NCBI GenBank assembly: GCA_025936825.1
Contig: JAICSO010000006.1
Span: forward strand, 62,001 to 126,000
DNA: 64,000 nucleotides
Direction of reading: 5' to 3'
Source of the DNA: Terriglobales bacterium
GTDB taxonomy: Bacteria > Acidobacteriota > Terriglobia > Terriglobales > Acidobacteriaceae
In this document: positions 33,744 through 42,644 of the stretch, piece by piece
Position numbering within the stretch: the first letter of the stretch is position 1
How the letters are laid out: every line of letters begins with the position of its first letter
Position numbers and translations under genes: made by a program
Notes under the pieces: generated by a model
Seen by the model: the letters and a program-made list of their open reading frames with translations, nothing else
What the model was told of the DNA's origin: nothing
Databases searched by the model: none

Positions 33744-33774
33744 AGCGCGTCGCCATTCACCCAAACTACTTAAT

Positions 33775-36441
33775 TCAGTCAATCTCCTGTTTCAAGGGCA
33801 GAGATCGAGACGATCCTCCGACGCTGACGATCCTTTTTCCAGATGGCGTGATCCAGTTCTGGTCTTTGGTTGACCAGTACTGCAGCTGCCGATCTGGAAC
33901 GTGAAGCATGACGGTCTTGGTTTGTCCCGCGCCGATATGCACGCGATCAAAAGCGACCAGCTTGCGCACCGGAAATTGCACCCCCGCGGGCGCATTGCCT
34001 GGTGCACCTAAGTACACTTGCGGCACCTCGTCCGATGCCATCGTTCCAGTGTTCCTGATGTGCACCGTCAAGTCTAGGCCGCCGTCAGAAGCCTTCGCCG
34101 CTTTCAATCCTGAGTACTCGAAGGTCGTGTAACTGAGCCCATAACCGAATGGGAACAAAGGTTCGATATTTTCTTTATCGAACCAACGATAGCCGACGTT
34201 TACGCCTTCGCTAAATGTGGTCTTGTGGTGCACGCCTTTCCTGCTGCGCTCGGGATATTTGGGATCGGTGGCGGGATAATCCTCAAGACGATTGCCCCAT
34301 GTCACGGGCAGCCTGCCCGCGGGACTGACCTTGCCCAGCAGCAGGTTTGCCGTCGCCCATCCGCCCTCATCGCCTGGCCACCACATTTCGAGCACCGCTT
34401 TGACCTTGCTGCGCCACGGCATCGCCACGGGCTGGCTGGTGTTGAGAACCACAACCGTGTTTGGATTCACCGCGGCGACTTCTTGAACCAGCTTGTCCTG
34501 ATCTCCCGGCAAGCCGAAAACCGGGTCTAGCCGGGTCCACACAAATACCACCGCAGTTTTCGCGTCCTTGGCGGCGCGAATGGCGGCATCGTGATCGGCC
34601 TGACGCTGCTCGGGCGTATACCAGTTCAGCCGCACTTGCGCAGGGGATCCCGAACTGTCGGGCGTAGTTGTTACTTCAATTTGGTGCGGGCCTGCGCTGA
34701 GTTGAACTGCACGCCGTACATTGTCGAGCCCGTCGAGCGTGGGCACTGCGTTGTCCTGGTCCGCCTCCAAGATGTCGCCATGGATTGCGCCCTGATAAGC
34801 TCCCGTTCGGGTGCGCCACTTACCGTCAATTGAAAGCGCCGCATTGGTCCCCAAAGCCTGCAAGTAAATCCAATAGTTCCCCGGATGAGGAGCCGTCAGA
34901 GTGCCTTTCCATCTCACTGTGGAGTTCGGCGGCAAGGCGTTGCCGCCTTTAATCGTGAAGTTGATCTCGGCATCGATCTGTTGAGGAGTTGCGCCGAGGC
35001 GCATGAGCCCCGGTTTGCCGTTATAGCGAAGCACAGAACTTGGAATTGTGACGCCGTTCATGTCATCGGCAGCGGCGAATTGAATGTTGCCATTGCCGGA
35101 AATCTTCTTCATCGCGGCAAGCGGACCGACCTGGCGCTGGGGCAAACCGACCGAACGCTCACCGCTAATGCCGATGGAATCCACTTCTGCCGCGGTCGGA
35201 CCGATCAGGACTACTGAACTCAATTCACTGGCCTTTAGCGGTAGTGCGCGATCATCGTTCTTCAGCAGCACGGCCGCATCTTCGGCGGTCTTCTCGATAA
35301 TCTTCGCGTTGGCCTCGGTTGCCTCGGGTGTGATCTCATGTTTTTGCAGACCGTCCATATATCCGAAGTGAACAATCTCGTAAAGGACTCTCCCGGAGGC
35401 TCGTGTAACGCTTGCTTCGCTGACGCTGCCATTGTTTAATGCCGCCCTCATTTTTTCCGGGCACAGCTTCAACGGGGTGTCGTCGCGGAATGTTTCCTCC
35501 TTCGGCTCTTCCGGAATGTGGCCTCCCAAGGTTTCCGCGTCCGCATTCAAAGCGCGCGAGTGAGGCGGCAACGAGAACGGCTTGAGATCGAAGAATGAAG
35601 GGGTTTCGAAAATGCCGCTGGGCGTCAATTCGCCGGGCATTTCCATGTCCAGGCCCGCATTGATGAAGTTCACGGCGTGGGTCGCGCCCCAATCCGAGGT
35701 GACGAAACCCTTGAAGCCGATTTCGTCACGAAGAATCCTAGTCAGCGTCGTTTTGTTTCCGCAGGCGAAATCTCCATTGACGCGGTTGTACGAACACATG
35801 ATCGACGAAACTCCCGCCTTGACTGCCGCGTCGAATGGCGCCACGTAAACTTCATGTAACGTTTGGTCATCGACAAAGATGTTGCTGGCGTCGGAGTCGT
35901 AGGCGACATAGTGTTTCACTTGCGCCATCACATGCTGCGATTGAATGCCCTTGATCTCGGCCGCACCCATCATCGAGGTGAGATAGGGATCTTCGCCAAA
36001 AGTATTGAAGCCACGTCCGTACTGCAGATCACGATCGATGTTGACAAAAGGTTGCAGCGACACGTCGATGCCGAGCGCGCGAGACTCGCGGCCAATGACC
36101 ACGCCATTTTCCTCTGCGTCTTTGACGCTGAAGGTGGCAGCCAATCCCATGGTCGCCGTTTCACCCTGCGAAGGATGGCGCGTCAGCACACCTGGTGGCC
36201 CGTCTGCGAAACGAAGACTGGGGATTCCGAGCCGCGGCACACCCGCAAGATATCCGGCCTGACCTTGATAGGCATTCGGATCTTCCTGCGTACCGTGAAT
36301 GAGTGTGACCTTCTCCTCGAGGGTCATCTCACTGAGCAGCTTGTCTACACGCGGGTCACCAGTAACTACGGGGATCGGCTTATCAGAAGCTTTCGTGATC
36401 ACCGCGAGCGTGATCACCATGAATAAGAATGGCGATTTCAT
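33775..36441 (-). CDS. GH3 beta-glucosidase with PA14 insertion
   Basis: 888 residues, exported (LFMVITLAVITKASD leader). The GH3 N-terminal barrel has KHYVAYDSD and the nucleophile Asp250 in GFVTSDWGA. It continues with the second alpha/beta domain (AVLLKNDDRALPL, VVVLNTSQPV, WWPGDEGGWATANLLLG), a PA14 domain inserted around 460-610 (GLMRLGATPQQ...NYWIYLQALG) and a C-terminal fibronectin-III-like domain (FPFGYGLSYTTFEYSGL). It should remove terminal glucose or related residues from beta-glycosides in the periplasm. The next gene on this strand is the YncE/phosphoesterase fusion. The five-gene sugar operon that follows could use its products. Confidence 0.94.
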   Translation of the reverse strand: MKSPFLFMVITLAVITKASDKPIPVVTGDPRVDKLLSEMTLEEKVTLIHGTQEDPNAYQGQAGYLAGVPRLGIPSLRFADGPPGVLTRHPSQGETATMGLAATFSVKDAEENGVVIGRESRALGIDVSLQPFVNIDRDLQYGRGFNTFGEDPYLTSMMGAAEIKGIQSQHVMAQVKHYVAYDSDASNIFVDDQTLHEVYVAPFDAAVKAGVSSIMCSYNRVNGDFACGNKTTLTRILRDEIGFKGFVTSDWGATHAVNFINAGLDMEMPGELTPSGIFETPSFFDLKPFSLPPHSRALNADAETLGGHIPEEPKEETFRDDTPLKLCPEKMRAALNNGSVSEASVTRASGRVLYEIVHFGYMDGLQKHEITPEATEANAKIIEKTAEDAAVLLKNDDRALPLKASELSSVVLIGPTAAEVDSIGISGERSVGLPQRQVGPLAAMKKISGNGNIQFAAADDMNGVTIPSSVLRYNGKPGLMRLGATPQQIDAEINFTIKGGNALPPNSTVRWKGTLTAPHPGNYWIYLQALGTNAALSIDGKWRTRTGAYQGAIHGDILEADQDNAVPTLDGLDNVRRAVQLSAGPHQIEVTTTPDSSGSPAQVRLNWYTPEQRQADHDAAIRAAKDAKTAVVFVWTRLDPVFGLPGDQDKLVQEVAAVNPNTVVVLNTSQPVAMPWRSKVKAVLEMWWPGDEGGWATANLLLGKVSPAGRLPVTWGNRLEDYPATDPKYPERSRKGVHHKTTFSEGVNVGYRWFDKENIEPLFPFGYGLSYTTFEYSGLKAAKASDGGLDLTVHIRNTGTMASDEVPQVYLGAPGNAPAGVQFPVRKLVAFDRVHIGAGQTKTVMLHVPDRQLQYWSTKDQNWITPSGKRIVSVGGSSRSLPLKQEID

Positions 36442-36567
36442 CAGTCTTCAGGTTGGAAATCTTCGAACGTGGAGGAGTGAAAGCATTCTTGCGCGAGTTG
36501 GCGGTCGGGTCAAGAGTAGAGTTGCCAAGCTACTTACTAACGGCAGGACCTGCGCGGGATAAGCCCA

Positions 36568-39438
36568 TCAATCAATGTCCGGTTGCTTGGATTGAGGAAA
36601 GACCGTGTGTTTTGGGCTGGGCATGGGCATATCGCCGCGCCGGTCTCGCCAGAGAATTTTGTTCAGCGCCGCAGTGTCTACGGCGTCGGGCTGGGTAAAG
36701 TTCATTTTGGCCGACTTTTTTCCGCCGGGCCGCTTGGCCGAGTTCGTCTCGTAGATCAAGCCGTTATCGCGATTGCGCCAATCGGCGGTGTACGCCGGGT
36801 GATTCCCTTCCCCGGAAAAAAGCGGCGCCATGACCGGAGCATAGGCGTCATTGTGATTCATGGGGGGCAAGCCGAGCAAACTCTCCATCGTGTGCACCAT
36901 ATTCACGGTGGTGTAGAAGCGGCTGTCGACAAATGGCCGCTCAGGCGTTGAGGGAGAGTACTTACTGATCGCAAATGCGATGGAGCGGTGGGCATCGACA
37001 TGATCGGCACCGTTCTGCGCGTCATCTTCAACAATGAAGATGGCGGTGTCATCCCAGTAAAGGCTGTGGGAGACCGCGTCAATAACCCGGCCTAACGCGA
37101 GATCATTGTCGGCGACGGATGCGGCTGGTCGAGGCTTGCCTTTGGTCGTGCCGAGAGTGTGATCGTTGGGAAGATACAACAGCACGAACGCGGGCAACTC
37201 AGTTCCATGCCCCTCGCGCCGGGCGCGAACAAAAGAGTCAAACTCATTGAGAAATTCGTCGGCGCGCAGCTGGTCGGGATATTCCACATTGAAGTCAGGA
37301 AATGCAGGGTCAATATGGTCACGCAGAGAAGCCAGAGTTGGGCGCGCGCTGGAGAAGAGCGGCATTCGCCAGGGCCATGGGCTGTTCGATCCGTGGGGTT
37401 CACCCACGTTCGCGGGCAACGCCGAACCGTAGATGACGGAATCGCTTTTGCACGGGTGGCTGAACGCTAGGGGCATGCCTTCCGCCGGCGAAGCTCCGGC
37501 CTGTTTTTCCGGAGTACACCACGAGGCCACAACATATTCGCCGTAGTCGCGATAGGTGAGGTGGTGACTGGCAAGGTTATCCCAGATAAAACCTGTGCCA
37601 GGAGTGTTGACGTTGGACTCGCCGAGTTCGAGGGGAATTTCGTCGGCGACAGTGCCTCCGTAATCGTAAGTGTGTTCTTTACCCCGATAGGTGATTTGCC
37701 AGGTTTTCTCGTTATAGTCGCTGGTGATGGCGGCGTTCGACCAGTCATGGCCGTCGCCGGAAACTTCGCCGCTATCGTAGAAGTTGTCGAGCACGCCGAA
37801 CTCGAGCGCGAGTTTGTGTTCGTTAGGAGTGACGTCGGCGCCATACATGGTGAGCGAGGGATCGCCGTTGCCGACTTTGGCGCCGTTCAGCGTAAGATCA
37901 CCAAGGATCTGATCGTACGTGCGGTTCTCTTTCAGAATATAGATGACATGCCTGATCGGATTTGTGCCCGCATGGAATTCAATTTCTCCGGGATTGGAAA
38001 GCAGCAGATTGTTTTCAGCAACTCGACGGGTGAGGGCCGGAAGATCTTTACCCAATGAGGAAATGCTCAACTCTGCGAGCGAGCCGTACAACAAGGATGC
38101 GATGTACGGATGCTCGCGGCGCGTTTGCTTGCGGAGCTCGTCCATTCCATTGTTCGCAGTGACTCCTCTTCCCTTCGCAGCTGCAATTAGAAGATGATCT
38201 CCAGAAACAGCCAAGGCGCTGGGATACCAGTCAGTAGGGACGAATCCGCGGGCATCGTGGGATGGCGCCGGAGAAGATGGAATTTCCAGTTTCTCGCGAT
38301 CAAAGATCCCGACCGCGTTTAGAGACGCGTCCGCGACGAAGATCTGTTTGCCGTCTGACGATTGAGCTAATGCATCGGGATAGCTTCCGGCATATTTCTG
38401 GTCTGCGATTCTGGTCGACGCTAAATGAATGACGCTACCCGAAGCCGTGTCGATCACTGCCAGTACGTCGGAGTTCGACAGGGTGACGTACAAGAGGCGT
38501 TCGTCGGGACTAAGGAGCAACGCTGTCGGATGAGATCCCGGCAAAGTCGCATCCGCGGGCGCCATCAGCGATACCTTACGCATGACGCGCCCGGAGCTCA
38601 GGTCGAGTTCGGCAACTTGAGAGTCATTCCACAAACTGCACCAGGCACGCCGGCCATCCCGCGCCGCAACCACGGTATAAGGAAAAGAGGACGGCACCGA
38701 TTCGTGAGGGCTGACATCGAATTGCTGAACCGTCCTGCCGGTTTGAGCATCGATGAGAATCACGTTGTCGGAGAGATCATTCGCCACCAGCAGTTCATCA
38801 TGACTCTGGCGTGAAATAACGGCGAGGCCTGCGGGATACGGTATGGCTGTTCCTGACGGAACGGCTTTCAGCGCGGACGCCACTTTCTTGCCTGGCGCGA
38901 GTTTCTGCGGAGCAATCGGCAGAAAGCGCTTCGCTTTGAGCTTGCCTTTATCAAACCGATACACAGCAATTCCGTTTCCGGTATCACCGTGTTTCGAGCC
39001 GGTCGGATCAGTGAGCGAAACAACTGACGCGTAGAGATACTGTCCATCCGAACTGAATGCGAGGCCAAGGAAGTAGCTTTGATGGGAGGTGGGCGACAGG
39101 CGGGAATCTGGAAAATCCTTCAGCTCCGATGTACTGAGGTTGAGAATGGCGATCGATTGGCGGCCTTTCGACTTCGGAGTTCCGTAACCGTCGTTCAACA
39201 ACGCCGCGTATCGGCCATCGGGGCTGATGGCAATGGTCGCTGGAAAACTATTCACAAAGCTGAGGCGTCCAGGAGAGGGATCGACAAGCATCTTGGTTGT
39301 CGACAATGAAACGCGAGCCTGCGAATCCTGAGAAGAAGCCGGGGTGCTAAAAAACAGAACGTACAAAGCCAAAAACAGGATGGTCGCACGAGAATAGGAC
39401 GAACCAAACTCAGACGCAACTTGGGGTTCCATGATCAC
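36568..39438 (-). CDS. YncE-type propeller fused to an alkaline phosphatase-superfamily phosphoesterase
   Basis: 956 residues, exported (ATILFLALYVLFFSTPASS). The N-terminal half (about 60-480) is a seven-bladed YncE/YVTN-type propeller (ATIAISPDGRYAALLNDG, LLVANDLSDNVILIDAQTG, LLYVTLSNSDVLAVIDTASG). The C-terminal half (about 500-940) is a phosphoesterase domain with HVIYILKENRTYDQILGDL, FYDSGEVSGDGHDWSNAA and AIFIVEDDAQNGADHVDAHR, recalling the phosphoesterase/acid phosphatase branch of the alkaline phosphatase fold. The substrate is unknown. GTG 39438 or ATG 39432 starts the gene. It is divergent from the sugar operon across a 207-base control region. Confidence 0.85.
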   Translation of the reverse strand: MIMEPQVASEFGSSYSRATILFLALYVLFFSTPASSQDSQARVSLSTTKMLVDPSPGRLSFVNSFPATIAISPDGRYAALLNDGYGTPKSKGRQSIAILNLSTSELKDFPDSRLSPTSHQSYFLGLAFSSDGQYLYASVVSLTDPTGSKHGDTGNGIAVYRFDKGKLKAKRFLPIAPQKLAPGKKVASALKAVPSGTAIPYPAGLAVISRQSHDELLVANDLSDNVILIDAQTGRTVQQFDVSPHESVPSSFPYTVVAARDGRRAWCSLWNDSQVAELDLSSGRVMRKVSLMAPADATLPGSHPTALLLSPDERLLYVTLSNSDVLAVIDTASGSVIHLASTRIADQKYAGSYPDALAQSSDGKQIFVADASLNAVGIFDREKLEIPSSPAPSHDARGFVPTDWYPSALAVSGDHLLIAAAKGRGVTANNGMDELRKQTRREHPYIASLLYGSLAELSISSLGKDLPALTRRVAENNLLLSNPGEIEFHAGTNPIRHVIYILKENRTYDQILGDLTLNGAKVGNGDPSLTMYGADVTPNEHKLALEFGVLDNFYDSGEVSGDGHDWSNAAITSDYNEKTWQITYRGKEHTYDYGGTVADEIPLELGESNVNTPGTGFIWDNLASHHLTYRDYGEYVVASWCTPEKQAGASPAEGMPLAFSHPCKSDSVIYGSALPANVGEPHGSNSPWPWRMPLFSSARPTLASLRDHIDPAFPDFNVEYPDQLRADEFLNEFDSFVRARREGHGTELPAFVLLYLPNDHTLGTTKGKPRPAASVADNDLALGRVIDAVSHSLYWDDTAIFIVEDDAQNGADHVDAHRSIAFAISKYSPSTPERPFVDSRFYTTVNMVHTMESLLGLPPMNHNDAYAPVMAPLFSGEGNHPAYTADWRNRDNGLIYETNSAKRPGGKKSAKMNFTQPDAVDTAALNKILWRDRRGDMPMPSPKHTVFPQSKQPDID

Positions 39439-39645
39439 TCACCGTTCCCCAGCAGTTTATAGTCACTCACGAGAGATCATGAAAACATTTCCGGTGATTT
39501 TCATAAAAACGTTCACGTCCGTTGGAGGCAATTTCACCCCACTGCCCCAGACCTCTTATACTTCTCGATACAAAATCTGACGTGCCCTGCCTTTTGGGTT
39601 GAGGCGGGCGCGTGGATGCATCGATTTGTAACTGGAGGTTAGATC
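39439..39645 (+). promoter_or_regulatory. Divergent control region before the sugar operon
   Basis: An inverted repeat ATGAAAA-N12-TTTTCAT (39479-39504) is a candidate operator. Further down TTCACC and TATACT (39557-39562), 18 bases apart, could be -35 and -10 boxes for the operon. TGGAGG lies before the GTG start at 39646. All are seen as motifs; function is inferred. Confidence 0.4.
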
Positions 39646-40725
39646 GTGAGAACCGTTAAGGGTCCTGCGATTTTTCTCGCGCAATTTGCGGGGGACGAAT
39701 CGCCCTTCAACAATTTGAACGAGATTTCGCGCTGGGCGGCCTCCCTCGGGTACAAGGGTGTGCAGATTCCCACCTGGGAAGGCCGGCTATTCGATCTCAA
39801 GAAAGCCGCCGAGAGCCGTGGCTATTGCGACGAGATCAAAGGAATGATGAAGGCAAACGGCGTGGAGGTGACGGAACTCTCGACGCACTTACAGGGACAG
39901 CTGGTGGCCGTCCATCCTGCGTATGACGAAGCCTTCGATGGCTTCGCGCCAGCTCCGATGCGAGGCAATCCCTCGGCCCGGCAGAAGTGGGGAGTCGAAC
40001 AACTTCAGTTCGCGGCAAAGGCGTCGGCCAATTTTGGGCTCCAGGCCCACGTCACGTTCTCGGGTGCATTCGCGTGGCCGTACATTTATCCATGGCCGCA
40101 ACGACCGCCAGGCCTGATTGAGACCGCATTCGATGAACTCGCCAAACGGTGGAAGCCGATTCTGGACACGTTCGACAACGCCGGCGTCGATCTCTGCTTT
40201 GAGTTGCATCCCGGCGAAGACCTGCATGATGGCATCAGTTTTGAAATGTTCCTAGATCGGCTTGGCGGACACAAACGGTGCAACATCCTCTTTGATCCAA
40301 GCCACTTCGTTCTTCAGCAACTGGATTATCTGGAATTCATCGACATCTATCATGAGCGAATCAAGATGTTCCATGTAAAGGACGCTGAGTTCCGTCCGAA
40401 CGGGCGACAGGGAGTGTATGGCGGATATCAGCCGTGGATTTCGCGTGCAGGGCGGTTCCGGTCCCTTGGCGATGGCCAGGTTGATTTCCGCGGAATCTTT
40501 TCCAAGCTCGCGCAATACGACTTCGAAGGATGGGCCGTCCTCGAATGGGAGGACTGCCTGAAAAACAGCGAGCAGGGTGCAAAAGAGGGCGCGCCGTTCA
40601 TTGCTCGTCACATCATACAGACGGCGGAACGCGCTTTCGATGACTTTGCCAAGTCTGGCGCCGACCTCGAAGCAAACCGTAAAATGCTGGGCCTGGGTCG
40701 AAAGGAAGGCAGCCATGGCGATTGA
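39646..40725 (+). CDS. Sugar phosphate isomerase/epimerase (xylose isomerase-like TIM barrel)
   Basis: 359 residues of the AP endonuclease 2/xylose isomerase-like barrel. The metal-binding set is suggested by Glu in FELHPGED, Asp and His in ILFDPSHFVLQQLD, HVKDAEF and the final Glu in AVLEWEDC. Members isomerise, epimerise or dehydrate sugars and inositols; several act on 3-keto sugars. GTG 39646 has GGAGG upstream. The next gene starts within its last 11 bases, showing tight coupling. It is the first gene of a five-gene operon with a dehydrogenase pair and ThuA, so a keto-sugar substrate is likely by context. Confidence 0.88.
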   Translation: MRTVKGPAIFLAQFAGDESPFNNLNEISRWAASLGYKGVQIPTWEGRLFDLKKAAESRGYCDEIKGMMKANGVEVTELSTHLQGQLVAVHPAYDEAFDGFAPAPMRGNPSARQKWGVEQLQFAAKASANFGLQAHVTFSGAFAWPYIYPWPQRPPGLIETAFDELAKRWKPILDTFDNAGVDLCFELHPGEDLHDGISFEMFLDRLGGHKRCNILFDPSHFVLQQLDYLEFIDIYHERIKMFHVKDAEFRPNGRQGVYGGYQPWISRAGRFRSLGDGQVDFRGIFSKLAQYDFEGWAVLEWEDCLKNSEQGAKEGAPFIARHIIQTAERAFDDFAKSGADLEANRKMLGLGRKEGSHGD

Positions 40726-41887
40726 GAGCACGAGTCAAGGACATCGCCGCCGCTTGCGGTTAGGGATGGTGGGCGGCGGGCCCGGAGCTTTCATTGGCGC
40801 CGTGCACCGGATCGCCGCGCGACTGGATGATCGCTACGAGTTAGTTGCGGCAGCACTGAGTTCTGATCCCGAGAAGAGCCTGGCAGGAGCGAAGGAACTC
40901 AACATCCCTCGCGCGTACGGCAGCTTTCAGGAAATGGCAGTAGCTGAAGCGAAGTTGCCCCACGGTATTGAGGTGGTTTCGATCGTTACGCCAAACCACA
41001 TGCATCATGCGCCTGCAAAGGTCTTTCTTGAAGCGGGGATCGATGTGATCTGCGATAAGCCCCTGACGACGACACTGGAAGACGCTCTCGACCTTGCCAA
41101 TACCGTCAAGCGCACGGGCCTCGTATTCGGTGTGACGCACAACTACACCGGCCATCCGCTGGTTCGCCAGGCACGCGAGATGGTGGCGGCTGGCGAACTC
41201 GGTCCCATTCGGCTGGTGCAGGTGGAATATGTGCAGGATTGGCTTTCTACACTGCTTGAGAAGACGGGCCAAAAGCAGGCCGAATGGCGCACTGATCCGG
41301 CTCGCAGTGGGCCGGCCGGGTCGCTAGGCGATATCGGAACCCACGCTTATAACCTTGCGTGTTTCGTGACTGGATTGACCTGCGAAACAATTGCGGCGGA
41401 TGTGAGTACGTTTGTTCCCGGACGGCGACTCGACGACAACGTCCACATGCTGCTTCGGTTCGCCGGTGGCGCGAAAGGAAGTCTTTGGGCGACTCAGGTA
41501 GCGCCAGGGAACGAGAACAATCTGCGCCTACGTGTTTACGGGGAGAAAGCCGGGCTTGAGTGGCACCAGGAGAATCCGAACGAGCTAAGTTTTACTCCGC
41601 TGGGGCAACCGAAGCAGATCATTCGACGCGGCAGCGCGGGTACGGGAAGTGCGGCTGCTCATGCGACTCGAATTCCAAGCGGACATCCAGAAGGATATCT
41701 CGAGGCCTTTGCGCAGCTATACAATGACCTCGCGGACCAGATTATTTCGCGGCGCGAAAAACGCGCTCCCAATCCACTGTCGCTCTTAGTGCCGACTGTT
41801 GAGGATGGAGTGGAAGGAGTCAGGTTCATCAAGACCGCGCTTGAATCCTCGAAAAACGGATCAACGTGGACCACGATTTCACGATAA
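40715..41887 (+). CDS. Gfo/Idh/MocA family NAD(P)-dependent oxidoreductase
   Basis: 390 residues from ATG 40715. The Rossmann start [19 protein letters not shown] binds NAD(P). [34 protein letters not shown] carries the conserved EKP-type Lys (CDKPLTT here), and the active-site region is [16 protein letters not shown] with the catalytic His. The family reduces or oxidises sugar hydroxyls, including the ThuB-type enzymes of 3-keto-disaccharide metabolism. ThuA is encoded three genes downstream, which parallels thuAB. It overlaps the previous gene by 11 bases; AAGGAAGG serves as ribosome site. Confidence 0.92.
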   Translation: MAIESTSQGHRRRLRLGMVGGGPGAFIGAVHRIAARLDDRYELVAAALSSDPEKSLAGAKELNIPRAYGSFQEMAVAEAKLPHGIEVVSIVTPNHMHHAPAKVFLEAGIDVICDKPLTTTLEDALDLANTVKRTGLVFGVTHNYTGHPLVRQAREMVAAGELGPIRLVQVEYVQDWLSTLLEKTGQKQAEWRTDPARSGPAGSLGDIGTHAYNLACFVTGLTCETIAADVSTFVPGRRLDDNVHMLLRFAGGAKGSLWATQVAPGNENNLRLRVYGEKAGLEWHQENPNELSFTPLGQPKQIIRRGSAGTGSAAAHATRIPSGHPEGYLEAFAQLYNDLADQIISRREKRAPNPLSLLVPTVEDGVEGVRFIKTALESSKNGSTWTTISR

Positions 41888-41951
41888 TTTTTTCGCTGAA
41901 GCTGCACTTCTGAATTGTGAAATTGCGGTGCTGCCTTTATCATTTCGCGAG

Positions 41952-42641
41952 ATGGAAGGTTTTGACCGCGTAGTTCCCCACCAGGAAGGGCAGTCACGTT
42001 CGTCCACTTCCCTACTCAATCGGCGTGAATTGATTCGCGCCGCTCTGTTTGCCAGCGTCGCCACGGTCTTAGGACCAACTTTTTCCGTCGCGCAGGCGGT
42101 CTCATCAGGACTCACAGCGGCTGCGCGTGGGGAAGACGGGTCCGCAGTTCTCAGCGATCCAAATTGGAAGCCGGCATTTCTAAACGAGCACCAGAACGCG
42201 ACATTGATCATGGTGAGCGATGTGATCATCCCGGCGACCGAGACTCCCGGGGCCAAGGCAGCTCTCGTCAACCGGTACCTCGATCTGCTTCTTTCGGTGC
42301 AACCCGCCGGGTTTCAGCAACGTTTTAGCGGAGCATTAGCTTTCATCGATGACGAGAGCCAAAAGGAATTCAAAAGTGATTTCGTGCAGCTCACTCCGGA
42401 AAACCAAGTGTGGCTGCTGAACCAGTGGGCTTTCGCTCGCGAAAACAGCCGCTGGACCGAACGCGATGACCGCCACGGAGAACCTGGCGACCCCGGCCAG
42501 CGCAACTTTCAGCTGCTCAAAACCCTGATCGCCACCGGATACTATGAGTCGGAAATGGGGCAAAAGGAACTGGGTTGGGATGGCGAGATGACTCATGGGC
42601 CCTACCTTGGATGTGAGCACGCCACCGGTACGCATACTTAA
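41952..42641 (+). CDS. Gluconate 2-dehydrogenase subunit 3-like protein
   Basis: 229 residues from ATG 41952. A twin-arginine-like leader (LLNRRELIRAALFASVATVLGPT) precedes the domain with FLNEHQNATLIMVSDVIIPATETPGAKAA, the hallmark opening of the GDH subunit 3 family. The end EMGQKELGWDGEMTHGPYLGCEH is also typical. This small subunit chaperones and exports the GMC flavoprotein encoded three bases downstream, forming a periplasmic sugar dehydrogenase. The cytochrome c subunit usual for such complexes is not in this operon, so another electron acceptor gene must be elsewhere. The ribosome site is weak. Confidence 0.88.
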   Translation: MEGFDRVVPHQEGQSRSSTSLLNRRELIRAALFASVATVLGPTFSVAQAVSSGLTAAARGEDGSAVLSDPNWKPAFLNEHQNATLIMVSDVIIPATETPGAKAALVNRYLDLLLSVQPAGFQQRFSGALAFIDDESQKEFKSDFVQLTPENQVWLLNQWAFARENSRWTERDDRHGEPGDPGQRNFQLLKTLIATGYYESEMGQKELGWDGEMTHGPYLGCEHATGTHT

Positions 42642-42644
42642 CTC

